This document shows positions 42,993 to 51,628 of a stretch of DNA of 64,000 bases, one piece after another. Below the pieces are notes generated by a model that had not been told where the DNA came from, did no database searches, and was given only the letters and a program-made list of their open reading frames with translations. Numbering within the stretch: the first letter of the stretch is position 1; every line of letters starts with the position of its first letter. The DNA comes from Tateyamaria sp947503385. GTDB taxonomy: Bacteria; Pseudomonadota; Alphaproteobacteria; Rhodobacterales; Rhodobacteraceae. Location of the stretch: assembly GCF_051195235.1 (NCBI RefSeq), contig NZ_JBNFZM010000005.1, positions 62,001-126,000 on the forward strand. The letters are read 5' to 3'. Position numbers and translations under genes: made by a program.

Positions 42993-44339
42993 ATGTTCAG
43001 CAAAATCCTAGTGGCGAACCGGGGCGAGATTGCCCTGCGCGTCATCCGTGCCGCCCGCGAGATGGGCATCGCCACCGTAGCGGTGCATTCGACTGCGGAT
43101 GCGGATGCCATGCACGTGCGTATGGCCGACGAATCCGTCTGCATTGGCCCGCCCGCATCGCCGCAATCCTACCTTAGCTTTCCGGCCATCATTTCCGCCT
43201 GCGAAATCACGGGCGCCGAGGCCATCCACCCCGGATACGGCTTTCTGTCGGAGAACGCACAATTCGTTCAAATCGTCGAAGATCACGACCTGACATTCAT
43301 CGGCCCCACAGCCGAGCATATCCGTGTCATGGGCGACAAGATCACCGCCAAAGACACGATGAAGGCGCTTGGCGTACCTTGTGTGCCCGGATCGGACGGC
43401 GGTGTCGCAACCCTCGAAGAAGCCAAGGCGCTTGGCGAGGAGATGGGCTACCCCGTCATCATCAAAGCCACCGCAGGTGGCGGCGGACGCGGCATGAAAG
43501 TGGCACAAACAGCCGCCGACATGGAAAGCGCGTTCATGACGGCCCGCGCCGAAGGCAAAGCGGCGTTTGGAAATGACGAAGTCTATATCGAAAAGTACCT
43601 GACAACGCCGCGCCATATCGAAATTCAGGTCTTTGGTGACGGCAAAGGACGCGCCGTGCATCTGGGCGAACGGGATTGTTCGCTGCAACGCCGCCACCAA
43701 AAGGTGTTCGAGGAGGCCCCCGGCCCCAGCATCAGCCCTGAAGAGCGCGCAGAGATCGGTCGCGTTTGTGCCGAGGCCGTGGCCAAGATCAATTATATCG
43801 GCGCAGGCACCATCGAGTTCCTCTATGAAAACGGTGAATTCTACTTCATCGAGATGAACACCCGCCTACAGGTCGAACACCCGGTCACAGAGGCCATCTT
43901 TGGTGTCGACCTCGTGCGTGAGCAGATTCGCGTGGCCGCAGGGCTCGACATGTCGTTCCATCAGGACGATCTCGAGATCAACGGCCACTCCATCGAGGTG
44001 CGGCTGAACGCGGAAAAGCTGCCCAACTTTTCCCCCTCTCCCGGCACGATCACGCAATATCACGCGCCCGGGGGCTTGGGTGTTCGGATCGATTCCGCGC
44101 TTTATGACGGCTACCGCATCCCACCTTACTACGACAGCCTGATCGGCAAGCTGATCGTGCATGGTCGCGACCGCGCCGAAGCCCTGTCGCGGCTCAACCG
44201 GGCCTTGGGCGAGCTAATCATTGACGGGATCGACACAACGGTGCCGCTGTTCCACGCCTTGTTGGCGGAAAAGGACATCCACACCGGTGATTACAACATC
44301 CACTGGCTGGAAAAATGGCTGGAGGCGCAGGAGGCCTAG
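42993..44339 (+). CDS. accC: Biotin carboxylase subunit of acetyl-CoA carboxylase
   Basis: 448 residues, usual length. ATP-grasp enzyme: KILVANRGEIALRVIRAARE amino end, the glycine-rich GGGGRGMK loop, the ERDCSLQRRHQKV motif and EMNTRLQVEHPVTE active-site block. It carboxylates biotin on AccB using ATP and bicarbonate. Its stop overlaps the convergent methyltransferase by four bases. Confidence 0.97.
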   Translation: MFSKILVANRGEIALRVIRAAREMGIATVAVHSTADADAMHVRMADESVCIGPPASPQSYLSFPAIISACEITGAEAIHPGYGFLSENAQFVQIVEDHDLTFIGPTAEHIRVMGDKITAKDTMKALGVPCVPGSDGGVATLEEAKALGEEMGYPVIIKATAGGGGRGMKVAQTAADMESAFMTARAEGKAAFGNDEVYIEKYLTTPRHIEIQVFGDGKGRAVHLGERDCSLQRRHQKVFEEAPGPSISPEERAEIGRVCAEAVAKINYIGAGTIEFLYENGEFYFIEMNTRLQVEHPVTEAIFGVDLVREQIRVAAGLDMSFHQDDLEINGHSIEVRLNAEKLPNFSPSPGTITQYHAPGGLGVRIDSALYDGYRIPPYYDSLIGKLIVHGRDRAEALSRLNRALGELIIDGIDTTVPLFHALLAEKDIHTGDYNIHWLEKWLEAQEA

Positions 44340-45043
44340 TCTCTTGCGACGAGGTGGCAGAATGCCCGGCGCTTGCGCTCAGTCCTGAAATAGTCGCCCA
44401 GACCCTTCATGTCATTGATGGCAAGCTGATTGTCGTCGTACCAGTGACAGTCGTAACCCAGCGCCTGCGCCATGCGTTCCATCGCCAAAAAGCTTGGAAT
44501 GCCGACAATGGCGCGCGCCTGCCCGGCGACCTGAGGCGTGGCGTTGGTCGGTTTGGCGGTGTCTTCCATCACCAGCGTGATGTTCGACCCTTTGGCCAAC
44601 GCAAATTCACTGTCAATCAGGACCAGAGGCGCACCCAGACGCTTGATCAATTGCAGCAATCGAACGTGGTCCATGACGTGGTAAAATATCCCGAACAGCG
44701 CGACGACATCGTATTGTGCGCCCGCGGCAACTTCTGCTTCCAAGGCCTGCCACAGATCGGCGCAGCGCATCTGGACCCGCGACTTGAATGGCGTATCTGG
44801 AAAGCGCGCAAATTGGTCGACTGCCGCTTGGCGCCCTTCCACTGCGACGACTTCGGCCGCACCCGCAGCGGCAAGCGCATAGGCCCACCGCCCATCATGC
44901 GCGCCCAGATCCAAAACCCGTGCCCCGTTCAGCTGCGCGACAAAGGGCGAAATGAGCATCGCGTGCCGCTTGTTCAGGCGCAACACGGCCATGTCGTCCT
45001 CGCCGTAGCCGGGCAATTCCCCGAGAAAGTCAAAAAAGCCCAC
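44336..45043 (-). CDS. Class I SAM-dependent methyltransferase
   Basis: 235 residues. The SAM-binding motif I is VLDLGAHDGRWAYALAAAGA near residue 43, followed by the acidic VAVEG strand end and the VVALFGIFYHVMDHV motif IV region, which is similar to CmoB/DUF1698-type methyltransferases. The substrate is unknown. Isolated on the minus strand between accC and aat. Confidence 0.8.
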   Translation of the reverse strand: MGFFDFLGELPGYGEDDMAVLRLNKRHAMLISPFVAQLNGARVLDLGAHDGRWAYALAAAGAAEVVAVEGRQAAVDQFARFPDTPFKSRVQMRCADLWQALEAEVAAGAQYDVVALFGIFYHVMDHVRLLQLIKRLGAPLVLIDSEFALAKGSNITLVMEDTAKPTNATPQVAGQARAIVGIPSFLAMERMAQALGYDCHWYDDNQLAINDMKGLGDYFRTERKRRAFCHLVARD

Positions 45044-45125
45044 GTTCCCTCGCCTTTAACGTTCCTGCACTTCGCAGTACCCTGTCGCTATGTGCGTGGC
45101 AATTCAGCAGGCTGGACCCAAGAAC

Positions 45126-45764
45126 ATGAACGATCCCGCGCTGACACCTGCGATGCTGCTGCGCGGCTATGCCAACGGCATCTTTCCCATGGCCGAAACG
45201 CGCGACGACCCGGAGGTGTTCTGGGTCGACCCGAAACGGCGCGGCGTACTGCCGCTGGACGGATTTCATATGTCCCGGTCGCTGGCGCGGGCGATGCGGC
45301 GCAGCACATGGACGCTGCAACTGGACCGCGACTTTGAAGCGGTCGTAGACGGTTGCGCCGACCGCACAGACACGTGGATCAATCCGGAAATCCGACGCCT
45401 CTACTTTGCCCTGCACCTGCGCGGACATGCCCATTCTTTCGAAATCTGGGACGGCGCTGCATTGATTGGTGGCGTGTACGGCGTCGCGATGGGGGCGGCG
45501 TTTTTCGGGGAAAGCATGTTTTCGCGCCGCACGAACGCCTCGAAAATGGCGCTGGCCGGGGCGGTGGACCATTTGCGCCGCGGCGGTTTTGCCCTGTTTG
45601 ACACGCAGTTTCTGACCGCTCATCTGGCAAGCCTTGGCGGCATCGAAATCTCACGTGCCGAATATCGCCGTCAGCTGGCCGACGCCTTGGAGCGCCCCGG
45701 ACAGTTCTTGCCCACGCCACCCACGCTTCAGGACGTGGTGCAGCGCATGACCCAGATGTCGTAG
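45126..45764 (+). CDS. aat: Leucyl/phenylalanyl-tRNA-protein transferase
   Basis: 212 residues from ATG 45126; an upstream ATG (45090) adds 12 residues with no family match. It transfers Leu or Phe from tRNA to amino-terminal Arg/Lys of proteins, making ClpS/ClpAP substrates. Family blocks visible are GYANGIFPMAE, VFWVDPKRRGVLPLDGF, GGVYGVAMGAAFFGESMFS and FDTQFLTAHLASLGG. Convergent and overlapping the DUF2155 gene by 37 bases. Confidence 0.94.
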   Translation: MNDPALTPAMLLRGYANGIFPMAETRDDPEVFWVDPKRRGVLPLDGFHMSRSLARAMRRSTWTLQLDRDFEAVVDGCADRTDTWINPEIRRLYFALHLRGHAHSFEIWDGAALIGGVYGVAMGAAFFGESMFSRRTNASKMALAGAVDHLRRGGFALFDTQFLTAHLASLGGIEISRAEYRRQLADALERPGQFLPTPPTLQDVVQRMTQMS

Positions 45765-46084
45765 CGCGCGTGTTCCATCGGGTTGAGCGCAGGAGCCGAG
45801 GCAATCATCCACCCGGAAAACAACGCGCCTTCGCGCCCGATCTCGGTGATCTGAAGGCCGGCATAGGCATTGCCGGACGGGTTCCCCGCCGGATAGCGGC
45901 ATTCGGTCAGCGTGATGTTCAACCGCTCGAATTGTACCGTGCGCCCGGCGGGCAGAGCGATGTCCACAACCTCGCCACTGAACTTGTCCAGCCCACGCAG
46001 GATCGCACCGGTGGCATTTTCCGTCTGCACCTGCGCGCCTGCCGTGCCAGCCACAAAAACCAGACACGCCAAAACGGCACGCAT
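45728..46084 (-). CDS. DUF2155 exported protein
   Basis: 118 residues, signal peptide (to GTAGAQ, residue 18). The DUF2155 domain has GAILRGLDKFSGEVVDIALP, two cysteines (ECRYPAGNP and VMRCTTS) and ALNPMEHARYDIWV. The role is unknown; in alphaproteobacteria it is encoded beside aat and mlaD as here. Start overlaps the mlaD-like stop by one base. Confidence 0.88.
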   Translation of the reverse strand: MRAVLACLVFVAGTAGAQVQTENATGAILRGLDKFSGEVVDIALPAGRTVQFERLNITLTECRYPAGNPSGNAYAGLQITEIGREGALFSGWMIASAPALNPMEHARYDIWVMRCTTS

Positions 46085-46536
46085 CAGCTCTCGCCCCCGC
46101 CCGACACGAATTTGAGAAGGAGCGAGATCAGGCTGACCGACCCTTGGGTATCCGTAATTTCATCGCCTTCGGCAAAGTAGAACGGCGATCCCCCCGGTAC
46201 GATCTCAACGAAATTCCCGCCAAGCAATCCTTCGGAACTGATCACGATGGCACTGTCATCAGGCACCTGTGTCGCTGCATTCAGCGATACGGTCGTGTCG
46301 GCGCGGAACGTGTCGGGGTTCAGAACAACATCCGTGACGGTGCCGACCTTGACCCCGGCAAGGCGGACGTCGGTGCCAATGTTCACGCCCTCGACGCTGC
46401 GAAAGCTGGCGGTGAGGTCATAGTCATCGCCGCCCCTGTCGCCCAGCCCCGCGATTTGCGCGCCATAGACGCCAAAAGCAATCGCCGCCGCCAGAACGGC
46501 GCCGCCCACCAGCACTTCGGTTGTGTTTTCAGCCAT
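46084..46536 (-). CDS. mlaD: MCE-domain lipid-transport protein (MlaD-like)
   Basis: 150 residues, one amino-terminal helix (about residues 10-30) then an MCE domain (about 39-115) with FRSVEGVNIGTDVRLAGVKVG and the SEGLLGGNFVEIVPGG end. Forms the periplasmic hexamer of the Mla phospholipid transport system. The mlaE/F genes are not in this window, consistent with a detached mlaD in this family. Confidence 0.88.
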   Translation of the reverse strand: MAENTTEVLVGGAVLAAAIAFGVYGAQIAGLGDRGGDDYDLTASFRSVEGVNIGTDVRLAGVKVGTVTDVVLNPDTFRADTTVSLNAATQVPDDSAIVISSEGLLGGNFVEIVPGGSPFYFAEGDEITDTQGSVSLISLLLKFVSGGGES

Positions 46537-46548
46537 GTCCTGCCGCCC

Positions 46549-46932
46549 CTACTCGGGGCTCCACGCTTCGTAATCGGAACGGTCGGCGGGCTTGGCCTGC
46601 CGGATCGAGCCCGCTGGCGCATAAGCCATGGCGGTGCCGGTCAGGTTCGGCTGGTGCGGCTTTTCCCAATCCTTGCGCTTGAGCGGCTTTTCGGTGGGCG
46701 GTTCGTCCCACGTGCGGTGCAGCCAACCGTGCCATTCGGGATCCACCCGGCTGGCCTCGGCCTCTCCGTTGAAAATCACCCAGCGCTTGGCATCGTCGCG
46801 CGTGCGGTAGAACACGTTGCCTTGGCTGTCTTCGCCCACACGCTCGCCCTTGCGCCAGGTAAAGACCTGCGTGCCGATGGTCTGGCTGTTCCACCATGTG
46901 ACCGCCCGCAAAAGTGTATTGAGAATGCCCAT
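46549..46932 (-). CDS. NDUFA12-type accessory subunit of NADH:ubiquinone oxidoreductase (17.2 kDa)
   Basis: 127 residues from ATG 46932, preceded by AAGGAGG on the minus strand. Family features are GTQVFTWRKGERVGEDSQGN, YYRT-like FYRTRDDAKRWVIFNG and PPEWHGWLH-like DPEWHGWLHRTWDEPP. Alphaproteobacteria share this complex I accessory protein with mitochondria; it sits in the matrix-side arm. 12 bases upstream of mlaD. Confidence 0.92.
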   Translation of the reverse strand: MGILNTLLRAVTWWNSQTIGTQVFTWRKGERVGEDSQGNVFYRTRDDAKRWVIFNGEAEASRVDPEWHGWLHRTWDEPPTEKPLKRKDWEKPHQPNLTGTAMAYAPAGSIRQAKPADRSDYEAWSPE

Positions 46933-47099
46933 CCGCGCCTCCTTGCTCTTGTCCTTGTATATGGAGAACTCCGCGCCAGCCGTCCAGTGGCCCGGGTGAC
47001 GCATGTGCGCGCAAGGCTGTGCAATCGCCAGTTTTTGTTGGCCGCACAGCACCGCACCGCCTATTATGTCCAAAAATGCAAAAGCCTGAGGCGCAGATC

Positions 47100-48869
47100 A
47101 TGGCAAAAAAGACAAAACCACACGCCGCCCTGTGCCACGGGGTCAAAGTGCCCCATTCGCCTTTTCTGAACGAGACCCGGATTCGCCGCATGGGCGAGGG
47201 CAAATACGAGGGCGAGGAAATCCGCGGCGCGCTGGAGGTGATCCGCCCCGGAGATCGCGTGCTTGAGATGGGCTCTGGCCTTGGGGTTGTTGGCGCGGTG
47301 ATCGCAAAGAACGCGAAACCAGAGGCGGTCCTGTCCTTTGAGGCGAACCCGAACCTGATCCCGCATATCAACGCCTTGTACGAACTGAACGGCTTGCAGG
47401 ACCGGATCGAGGTCCGGCATCAGGTGGTCATGGCGGCCCCGGAACCGCCAGACCATGTGACGTTCCACCTGCGCACCTCGTTTTTGGGCTCATCCCTGAT
47501 TGATCAGGACAAACGGCGCACGACCGGGGTCGATGTGCCCACAAAATCCTATGACGACGTTGTGGATGCGTTTCGTCCTGACGTGCTGGTGATGGATATC
47601 GAAGGCGGCGAACAGGATTTTTTGCGCCACGCCGATTTGCGGGGCATCCGCGCGATCATTATCGAGTTTCACCCCGACGTATACGGCAAGCCCGGCGCGC
47701 ATGATTGCAAAACGATCCTCAAGAAAGCCGGCTTTGAAAAGCGCAAAGATGTCTCGACCCGCTTTGTCTGGGCCGCAACCCGGCCCGACTGGCAGGCGCA
47801 TGGGGATGCCTCATGGCCGCGTCCCGATTTCGGCTGGTCCCATGCCACACAGACATTGACCAAGGCGATCATCAAGCCCACCGAAGGCGACAGTCTGATT
47901 GGCCCCGCAGGGGTGCAGGCCGCGGGTGGCGCGGACGTCCCCGTCGCCGCCCACTGGCGCAACACCCGCCGGATCACCATGCCCTTCGACACTCCGCCCG
48001 CGCCGCGCAAACCCCTCGCAGGGCGGTGGCTGTGGGGCGGCGTGCTGTATTGGAACTTTGCCCATTTCGTTGCGGAATCGCTGGGGCGGCTTTGGGCGCT
48101 TGATGGGGCCCCGCCAGTCGACGGGATTGTCTTTGTCCCCCGCCGCAGCGGCGACAGGACGGCCTTGTTGTCCTTTCAGACCGGCGTGTTCGAAGCGTTG
48201 GGCATTGATCTGCCCATCGTCGTGGCGGATGAGCCTATGGACGTCGAGGAACTGGTTGTGCCCGGTCAGGGCTTTGGTCTCGGCCCGATTGTCAAAGGCA
48301 CGCCTGCCTTCCGCACCTTTATCCACACCCGCTTTGGCGAAGGGATTGCCCCGGACGGGCCTGAGCGGCTGTATATCTCGCGCAGCCAATTGTCGGTGAA
48401 CCGGGGCGGTTTGCTGGGAGAATCCATCCTCGAACAGCATCTGCAAGACGAAGGCTACGAGGTGTTCTGCCCCGAAAAACACAGCATCGCCACCCAGATC
48501 GCGCGCTACAAAGCGGCGAAACAGATCGTGTCATGCGACGGCTCAGCGCTGCACCTCTATGCGCTGTGCGGGCGTTCGGATCAGGAGGTGGCAATGATCA
48601 TCCGTCGCAAGTCAGCCGCCACCACACTGATCGAACGGCATATTGCGCATTTTACGGGCCGCGCGCCGCTGTCCATTGATTGCCTGCGGGCCGAGTGGCA
48701 GCAGCCGGGCACACGGCGCGCCAGATTGGTGGTGGGCGAGCCGGACATGCCCGCATTGCAAAATGCTTTGCAAGCGGGCGGCTTTGTCTCGGGCGGACCG
48801 GCATGGCCCGCTCTGACACCGGATTTCATTCGTGAGGCGTTGGGCCCCCGCTTTCAGGTGGCTGCTTAA
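47100..48869 (+). CDS. Fusion of FkbM-type methyltransferase and GT61-type (DUF563) glycosyltransferase
   Basis: 589 residues from ATG 47100, with GAGG nine bases upstream. Residues about 35-215 are an FkbM-like SAM methyltransferase (VLEMGSGLGVVGAVIAKNA; ADVLVMDIEGGE-type block). Residues about 290-530 resemble GT61/DUF563 (LYISRSQLSVNRGGLLGE, GYEVFCPEKHSIATQIARYK, VSCDGSALHLYALCG). No transmembrane segment. Probably modifies a surface polysaccharide, combining sugar transfer and O-methylation. Its stop overlaps the convergent RidA gene by four bases. Confidence 0.82.
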   Translation: MAKKTKPHAALCHGVKVPHSPFLNETRIRRMGEGKYEGEEIRGALEVIRPGDRVLEMGSGLGVVGAVIAKNAKPEAVLSFEANPNLIPHINALYELNGLQDRIEVRHQVVMAAPEPPDHVTFHLRTSFLGSSLIDQDKRRTTGVDVPTKSYDDVVDAFRPDVLVMDIEGGEQDFLRHADLRGIRAIIIEFHPDVYGKPGAHDCKTILKKAGFEKRKDVSTRFVWAATRPDWQAHGDASWPRPDFGWSHATQTLTKAIIKPTEGDSLIGPAGVQAAGGADVPVAAHWRNTRRITMPFDTPPAPRKPLAGRWLWGGVLYWNFAHFVAESLGRLWALDGAPPVDGIVFVPRRSGDRTALLSFQTGVFEALGIDLPIVVADEPMDVEELVVPGQGFGLGPIVKGTPAFRTFIHTRFGEGIAPDGPERLYISRSQLSVNRGGLLGESILEQHLQDEGYEVFCPEKHSIATQIARYKAAKQIVSCDGSALHLYALCGRSDQEVAMIIRRKSAATTLIERHIAHFTGRAPLSIDCLRAEWQQPGTRRARLVVGEPDMPALQNALQAGGFVSGGPAWPALTPDFIREALGPRFQVAA

Positions 48870-49234
48870 GCCGCGCGGGGCTTGTACGCCGTCACCTCGA
48901 TTTCGATCCGGTATTTCGGGTCGATCAATCCGCATTCGATCATTGTCGCCGCCGGGGGATGTGTCCCAAATGTCTCTGCCAGAATGGGCCAGCACGGCTC
49001 AAATTGGTGCCGGTCGGGCAGCATATATGTCACCCGCACCACATCGGCCCAGTCCGCACCGGCCTCGGTCAGGGCTGCGTGGATGATGCGCAGGGCATCG
49101 CGGCATTGCTCGGTCACGTCATCGCCCTGCCCGACCGTGCCCGCCACGTGAATCCAGTCCCCGGCCACAACGGCGCGGCAATAGCCCACCTTGGGTTCAA
49201 ACGCGCCGCCGGAATGAATGCGAGTGATGGTCAT
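48866..49234 (-). CDS. RidA-family protein (Rid / YjgF)
   Basis: 122 residues from ATG 49234, preceded by AAGGAGG; upstream in-frame sequence is leader. The RidA fold is seen in VAGTVGQGDDVTEQCRDALR and VVRVTYMLPDRHQFE. The Arg that marks active imine deaminase RidA is not at its usual place: the segment ends YRIEIEVTAYKP, where Arg precedes IEIE as in other family members. The classic role is hydrolysis of reactive enamines. Confidence 0.85.
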   Translation of the reverse strand: MTITRIHSGGAFEPKVGYCRAVVAGDWIHVAGTVGQGDDVTEQCRDALRIIHAALTEAGADWADVVRVTYMLPDRHQFEPCWPILAETFGTHPPAATMIECGLIDPKYRIEIEVTAYKPRAA

Positions 49235-49286
49235 AGGCGCCTCCTTGTGCTGACGCGCACACAAAAGCGGCTGTTGGCGTAACGCG

Positions 49287-49742
49287 TCAACGCGCAGAGA
49301 CATGTGCAGCCAGCGCGTCCACTGCGTGAGTCCAGCCGCCTTCGACCTCTTCCATCATCTCTTCTCCGGCGAAATTCGCGATGTGTACTGTGGCGCGGAG
49401 TTGCGTGCCGGCACCCTCTTCGGTCAACTCAAACGTGGCAAAGCCGGTGGCCAATACCTCGCCGTCGGCGCTGAGCGTTTCAGCGTAAATCAGGCGGGTC
49501 GGCGCCTCGATCACCACCCAATCGGTCGCGACATCCACATATGGATTGTCGCGCGGCCCCACCCGCGCCATCTCGCGTGCACCCGGAACCGGCGTCACCG
49601 GCGCATCAATCAGCACCACGAAACCTGTGTCCGGTGGCCCCCACGCCATGCGTTCCTCGGGCGAGATCAACGCCTCGAACACGCGCGCAGGCGCTGCGTT
49701 CATTTGTCGGTCAAAGTGCAACTGTCCAAATTGGGTGCTCAT
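49287..49742 (-). CDS. SRPBCC / AHSA1-like domain protein
   Basis: 151 residues forming a START-like fold: FDRQMNAAPARVFEALISPEERMAWGPPDTG at the front and VEGGWTHAVDALAAHV as the last helix. Such proteins are commonly paired with ArsR regulators, as here, with the two genes overlapping by four bases. The ligand is unknown. Confidence 0.85.
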   Translation of the reverse strand: MSTQFGQLHFDRQMNAAPARVFEALISPEERMAWGPPDTGFVVLIDAPVTPVPGAREMARVGPRDNPYVDVATDWVVIEAPTRLIYAETLSADGEVLATGFATFELTEEGAGTQLRATVHIANFAGEEMMEEVEGGWTHAVDALAAHVSAR

Positions 49743-50098
49743 TGCTTGGTCTCCTGTGCCGTCGCGTCAAGATGTGCGGCCAACCGGTCCAGCTTGCCTG
49801 CCCAGCGATCCCGGGCCCGGTTCAGCCACTGCTCCGCCGAGCCAAGCGCCTCCGGGTGCAATTGACACAACCGCACCCGCCCGTCCTTGCGCGTGGTGAT
49901 CACCCCCGCCCCTTCCAGCCGGTCCACATGTTTCAAAAAGCTGGGCAACGCCATGTCATGGGGCGCCGCCAGTGCAGAAACCGGCTTGGGTCCATCCAGA
50001 AGGGCGTCGATCACTGCCCGCCGGGTTGGGTCGGCCAGTGCCGCAAACAAAAGGGAAAGCGTATCGTGCTGTGTGTTAGCCATAAGGCTAAGTAACAT
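49739..50098 (-). CDS. ArsR-family transcriptional regulator
   Basis: 119 residues from ATG 50098, or 114 from ATG 50083. Winged HTH: LFAALADPTRRAVIDALLDG, then ALAAPHDMALPSFLKHVDRLEGAGVI as recognition region. No metal-binding ELCVCDL-type motif, so it is the AHSA1-associated subgroup. A TTAGCC-ATAA-GGCTAA palindrome overlaps both candidate starts, indicating autoregulation. Confidence 0.87.
   Translation of the reverse strand: MLLSLMANTQHDTLSLLFAALADPTRRAVIDALLDGPKPVSALAAPHDMALPSFLKHVDRLEGAGVITTRKDGRVRLCQLHPEALGSAEQWLNRARDRWAGKLDRLAAHLDATAQETKQ
50076..50091. promoter_or_regulatory. ArsR operator candidate, proximal
   Basis: TTAGCC-ATAA-GGCTAA, a perfect 6-base inverted repeat with a 4-base spacer, covers the ATG at 50083 of the ArsR gene. 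Its distal copy is centred 50 bases away. Confidence 0.55.
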
Positions 50099-50125
50099 GA
50101 GGTATACGCGCGCGCCATCAAAAAC

Positions 50126-50141
50126 TTAGCCATATGGGTAA
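50126..50141. promoter_or_regulatory. ArsR operator candidate, distal
   Basis: TTAGCC-ATAT-GGGTAA repeats the proximal palindrome with one mismatch in the second arm. It lies upstream of the ArsR gene, between it and the clpX terminator. Confidence 0.5.
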
Positions 50142-50153
50142 CTAAATGGGATG

Positions 50154-50183
50154 AAAAAAGGGGCGAGTTCTCACCCACCCCTT
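50154..50183 (-). terminator. Intrinsic terminator of clpX
   Basis: On the minus strand AAGGGGTG pairs with CGCCCCTT (one G-U pair) over a 10-base loop, followed by six T residues. It lies 23 bases beyond the clpX stop. Confidence 0.8.
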
Positions 50184-50206
50184 AAAATCTCATCCACATC
50201 AAGATG

Positions 50207-51469
50207 TTAGCCCGCGCTCGCCGGCTCTTTCTCCGCATCGGCGTAGATCATCAGGGGGGCGGCATCTGACGTGACGGCCTCTTCGTTCACGACCACTTCG
50301 GTCACCTGCTCCAGTCCGGGCAGGTCGAACATCGTGTCGAGCAGGATATCCTCGAGGATGGACCGCAGGCCCCGCGCACCGGTTTTGCGTTCGATCGCAC
50401 GTTTGGCAATCGCCGCCAGCGCGTCGTCGGTAAACGTCAGATCGGTGTCTTCAAGCTCGAACAGGCGTTGGTACTGCTTGACCAGCGCGTTCTTGGGGGC
50501 TGTCAGGATCGTGACCAGCGCATCTTCGTCCAGATCTTCGAGCGTCGCCAACACAGGCAAACGGCCCACGAATTCCGGGATCAGGCCAAATTTCAGCAGG
50601 TCTTCGGGCTCAAGCTCGGTAAAGATTTCGCCGACGCCGCGTGCGTCATTGTCCCGCACGTCCGCGCCAAAGCCCATGGCGGACCCCTTGCCGCGCTGCG
50701 CGATGATCTTGTCCAAACCGGCAAAGGCACCGCCGCAGATGAACAGGATGTTCGTGGTGTCCACTTGCAGGAATTCCTGCTGCGGATGCTTGCGCCCGCC
50801 CTGCGGCGGCACAGAGGCCACGGTGCCCTCCATCAGCTTGAGCAATGCCTGCTGCACGCCCTCACCCGACACGTCGCGGGTGATGGACGGGTTTTCCGAC
50901 TTGCGCGTGATCTTGTCGACCTCGTCGATGTAGACGATGCCGCGCTGCGCGCGCTCGACATTGTACTCGGACGCCTGCAACAGCTTGAGGATGATGTTTT
51001 CCACATCTTCGCCCACATAGCCCGCTTCGGTCAGCGTGGTGGCATCGGCCATGGTGAACGGCACGTCAAGGATTCGCGCCAGCGTCTGCGCCAGCAGCGT
51101 CTTGCCGCAGCCCGTTGGGCCGATCAGCAGAATGTTGGATTTCGCCAGTTCAATATCCCCGCCCTTTTGGGCGTGATTGAGGCGTTTGTAGTGGTTGTGC
51201 ACCGCCACCGACAGCACGCGTTTGGCCGTCGCCTGACCGATCACGTAATCGTCCAGCACGCCGCAGATATCCTTGGGCGTGGGCACGCCATCTGTGGCCT
51301 TGAGACCGCTTGCCTTGGTCTCTTCTCGGATGATGTCCATGCACAGCTCGACGCACTCGTCGCAGATGAATACTGTCGGGCCCGCGATCAGCTTGCGCAC
51401 CTCGTGCTGGCTCTTGCCGCAAAAGCTGCAATACAGGGTGTTCTTGCTGTCGCCCGAATTCGTGGCCAT
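50207..51469 (-). CDS. clpX: ATP-dependent Clp protease ATP-binding subunit ClpX
   Basis: 420 residues from ATG 51469. The amino-terminal zinc-binding domain has CSFCGKSQ and CDECVELC. Walker A is GPTGCGKT, Walker B IVYIDEVDKI, and the IGF-type ClpP-binding loop region is around IAQRGKGSAMGFGADV. It unfolds substrates for ClpP. The frame is open upstream, but the zinc domain fixes the start. 158 bases downstream of clpP. Confidence 0.97.
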   Translation of the reverse strand: MATNSGDSKNTLYCSFCGKSQHEVRKLIAGPTVFICDECVELCMDIIREETKASGLKATDGVPTPKDICGVLDDYVIGQATAKRVLSVAVHNHYKRLNHAQKGGDIELAKSNILLIGPTGCGKTLLAQTLARILDVPFTMADATTLTEAGYVGEDVENIILKLLQASEYNVERAQRGIVYIDEVDKITRKSENPSITRDVSGEGVQQALLKLMEGTVASVPPQGGRKHPQQEFLQVDTTNILFICGGAFAGLDKIIAQRGKGSAMGFGADVRDNDARGVGEIFTELEPEDLLKFGLIPEFVGRLPVLATLEDLDEDALVTILTAPKNALVKQYQRLFELEDTDLTFTDDALAAIAKRAIERKTGARGLRSILEDILLDTMFDLPGLEQVTEVVVNEEAVTSDAAPLMIYADAEKEPASAG

Positions 51470-51628
51470 GTCGCGTCCTTTCCGGCCGGAGCCGTCGTCA
51501 AATCGCCGGTCAAAACCGACGCGCGCCCCGCGTTGCATGTCAGCTTAGGACAGGCCCGCGGGGTCCACAATCGTCTTTTTACGCAACAGTGGCGTCACGC
51601 ACACAGCACAGTTTCGTGTGCCGCAAAG

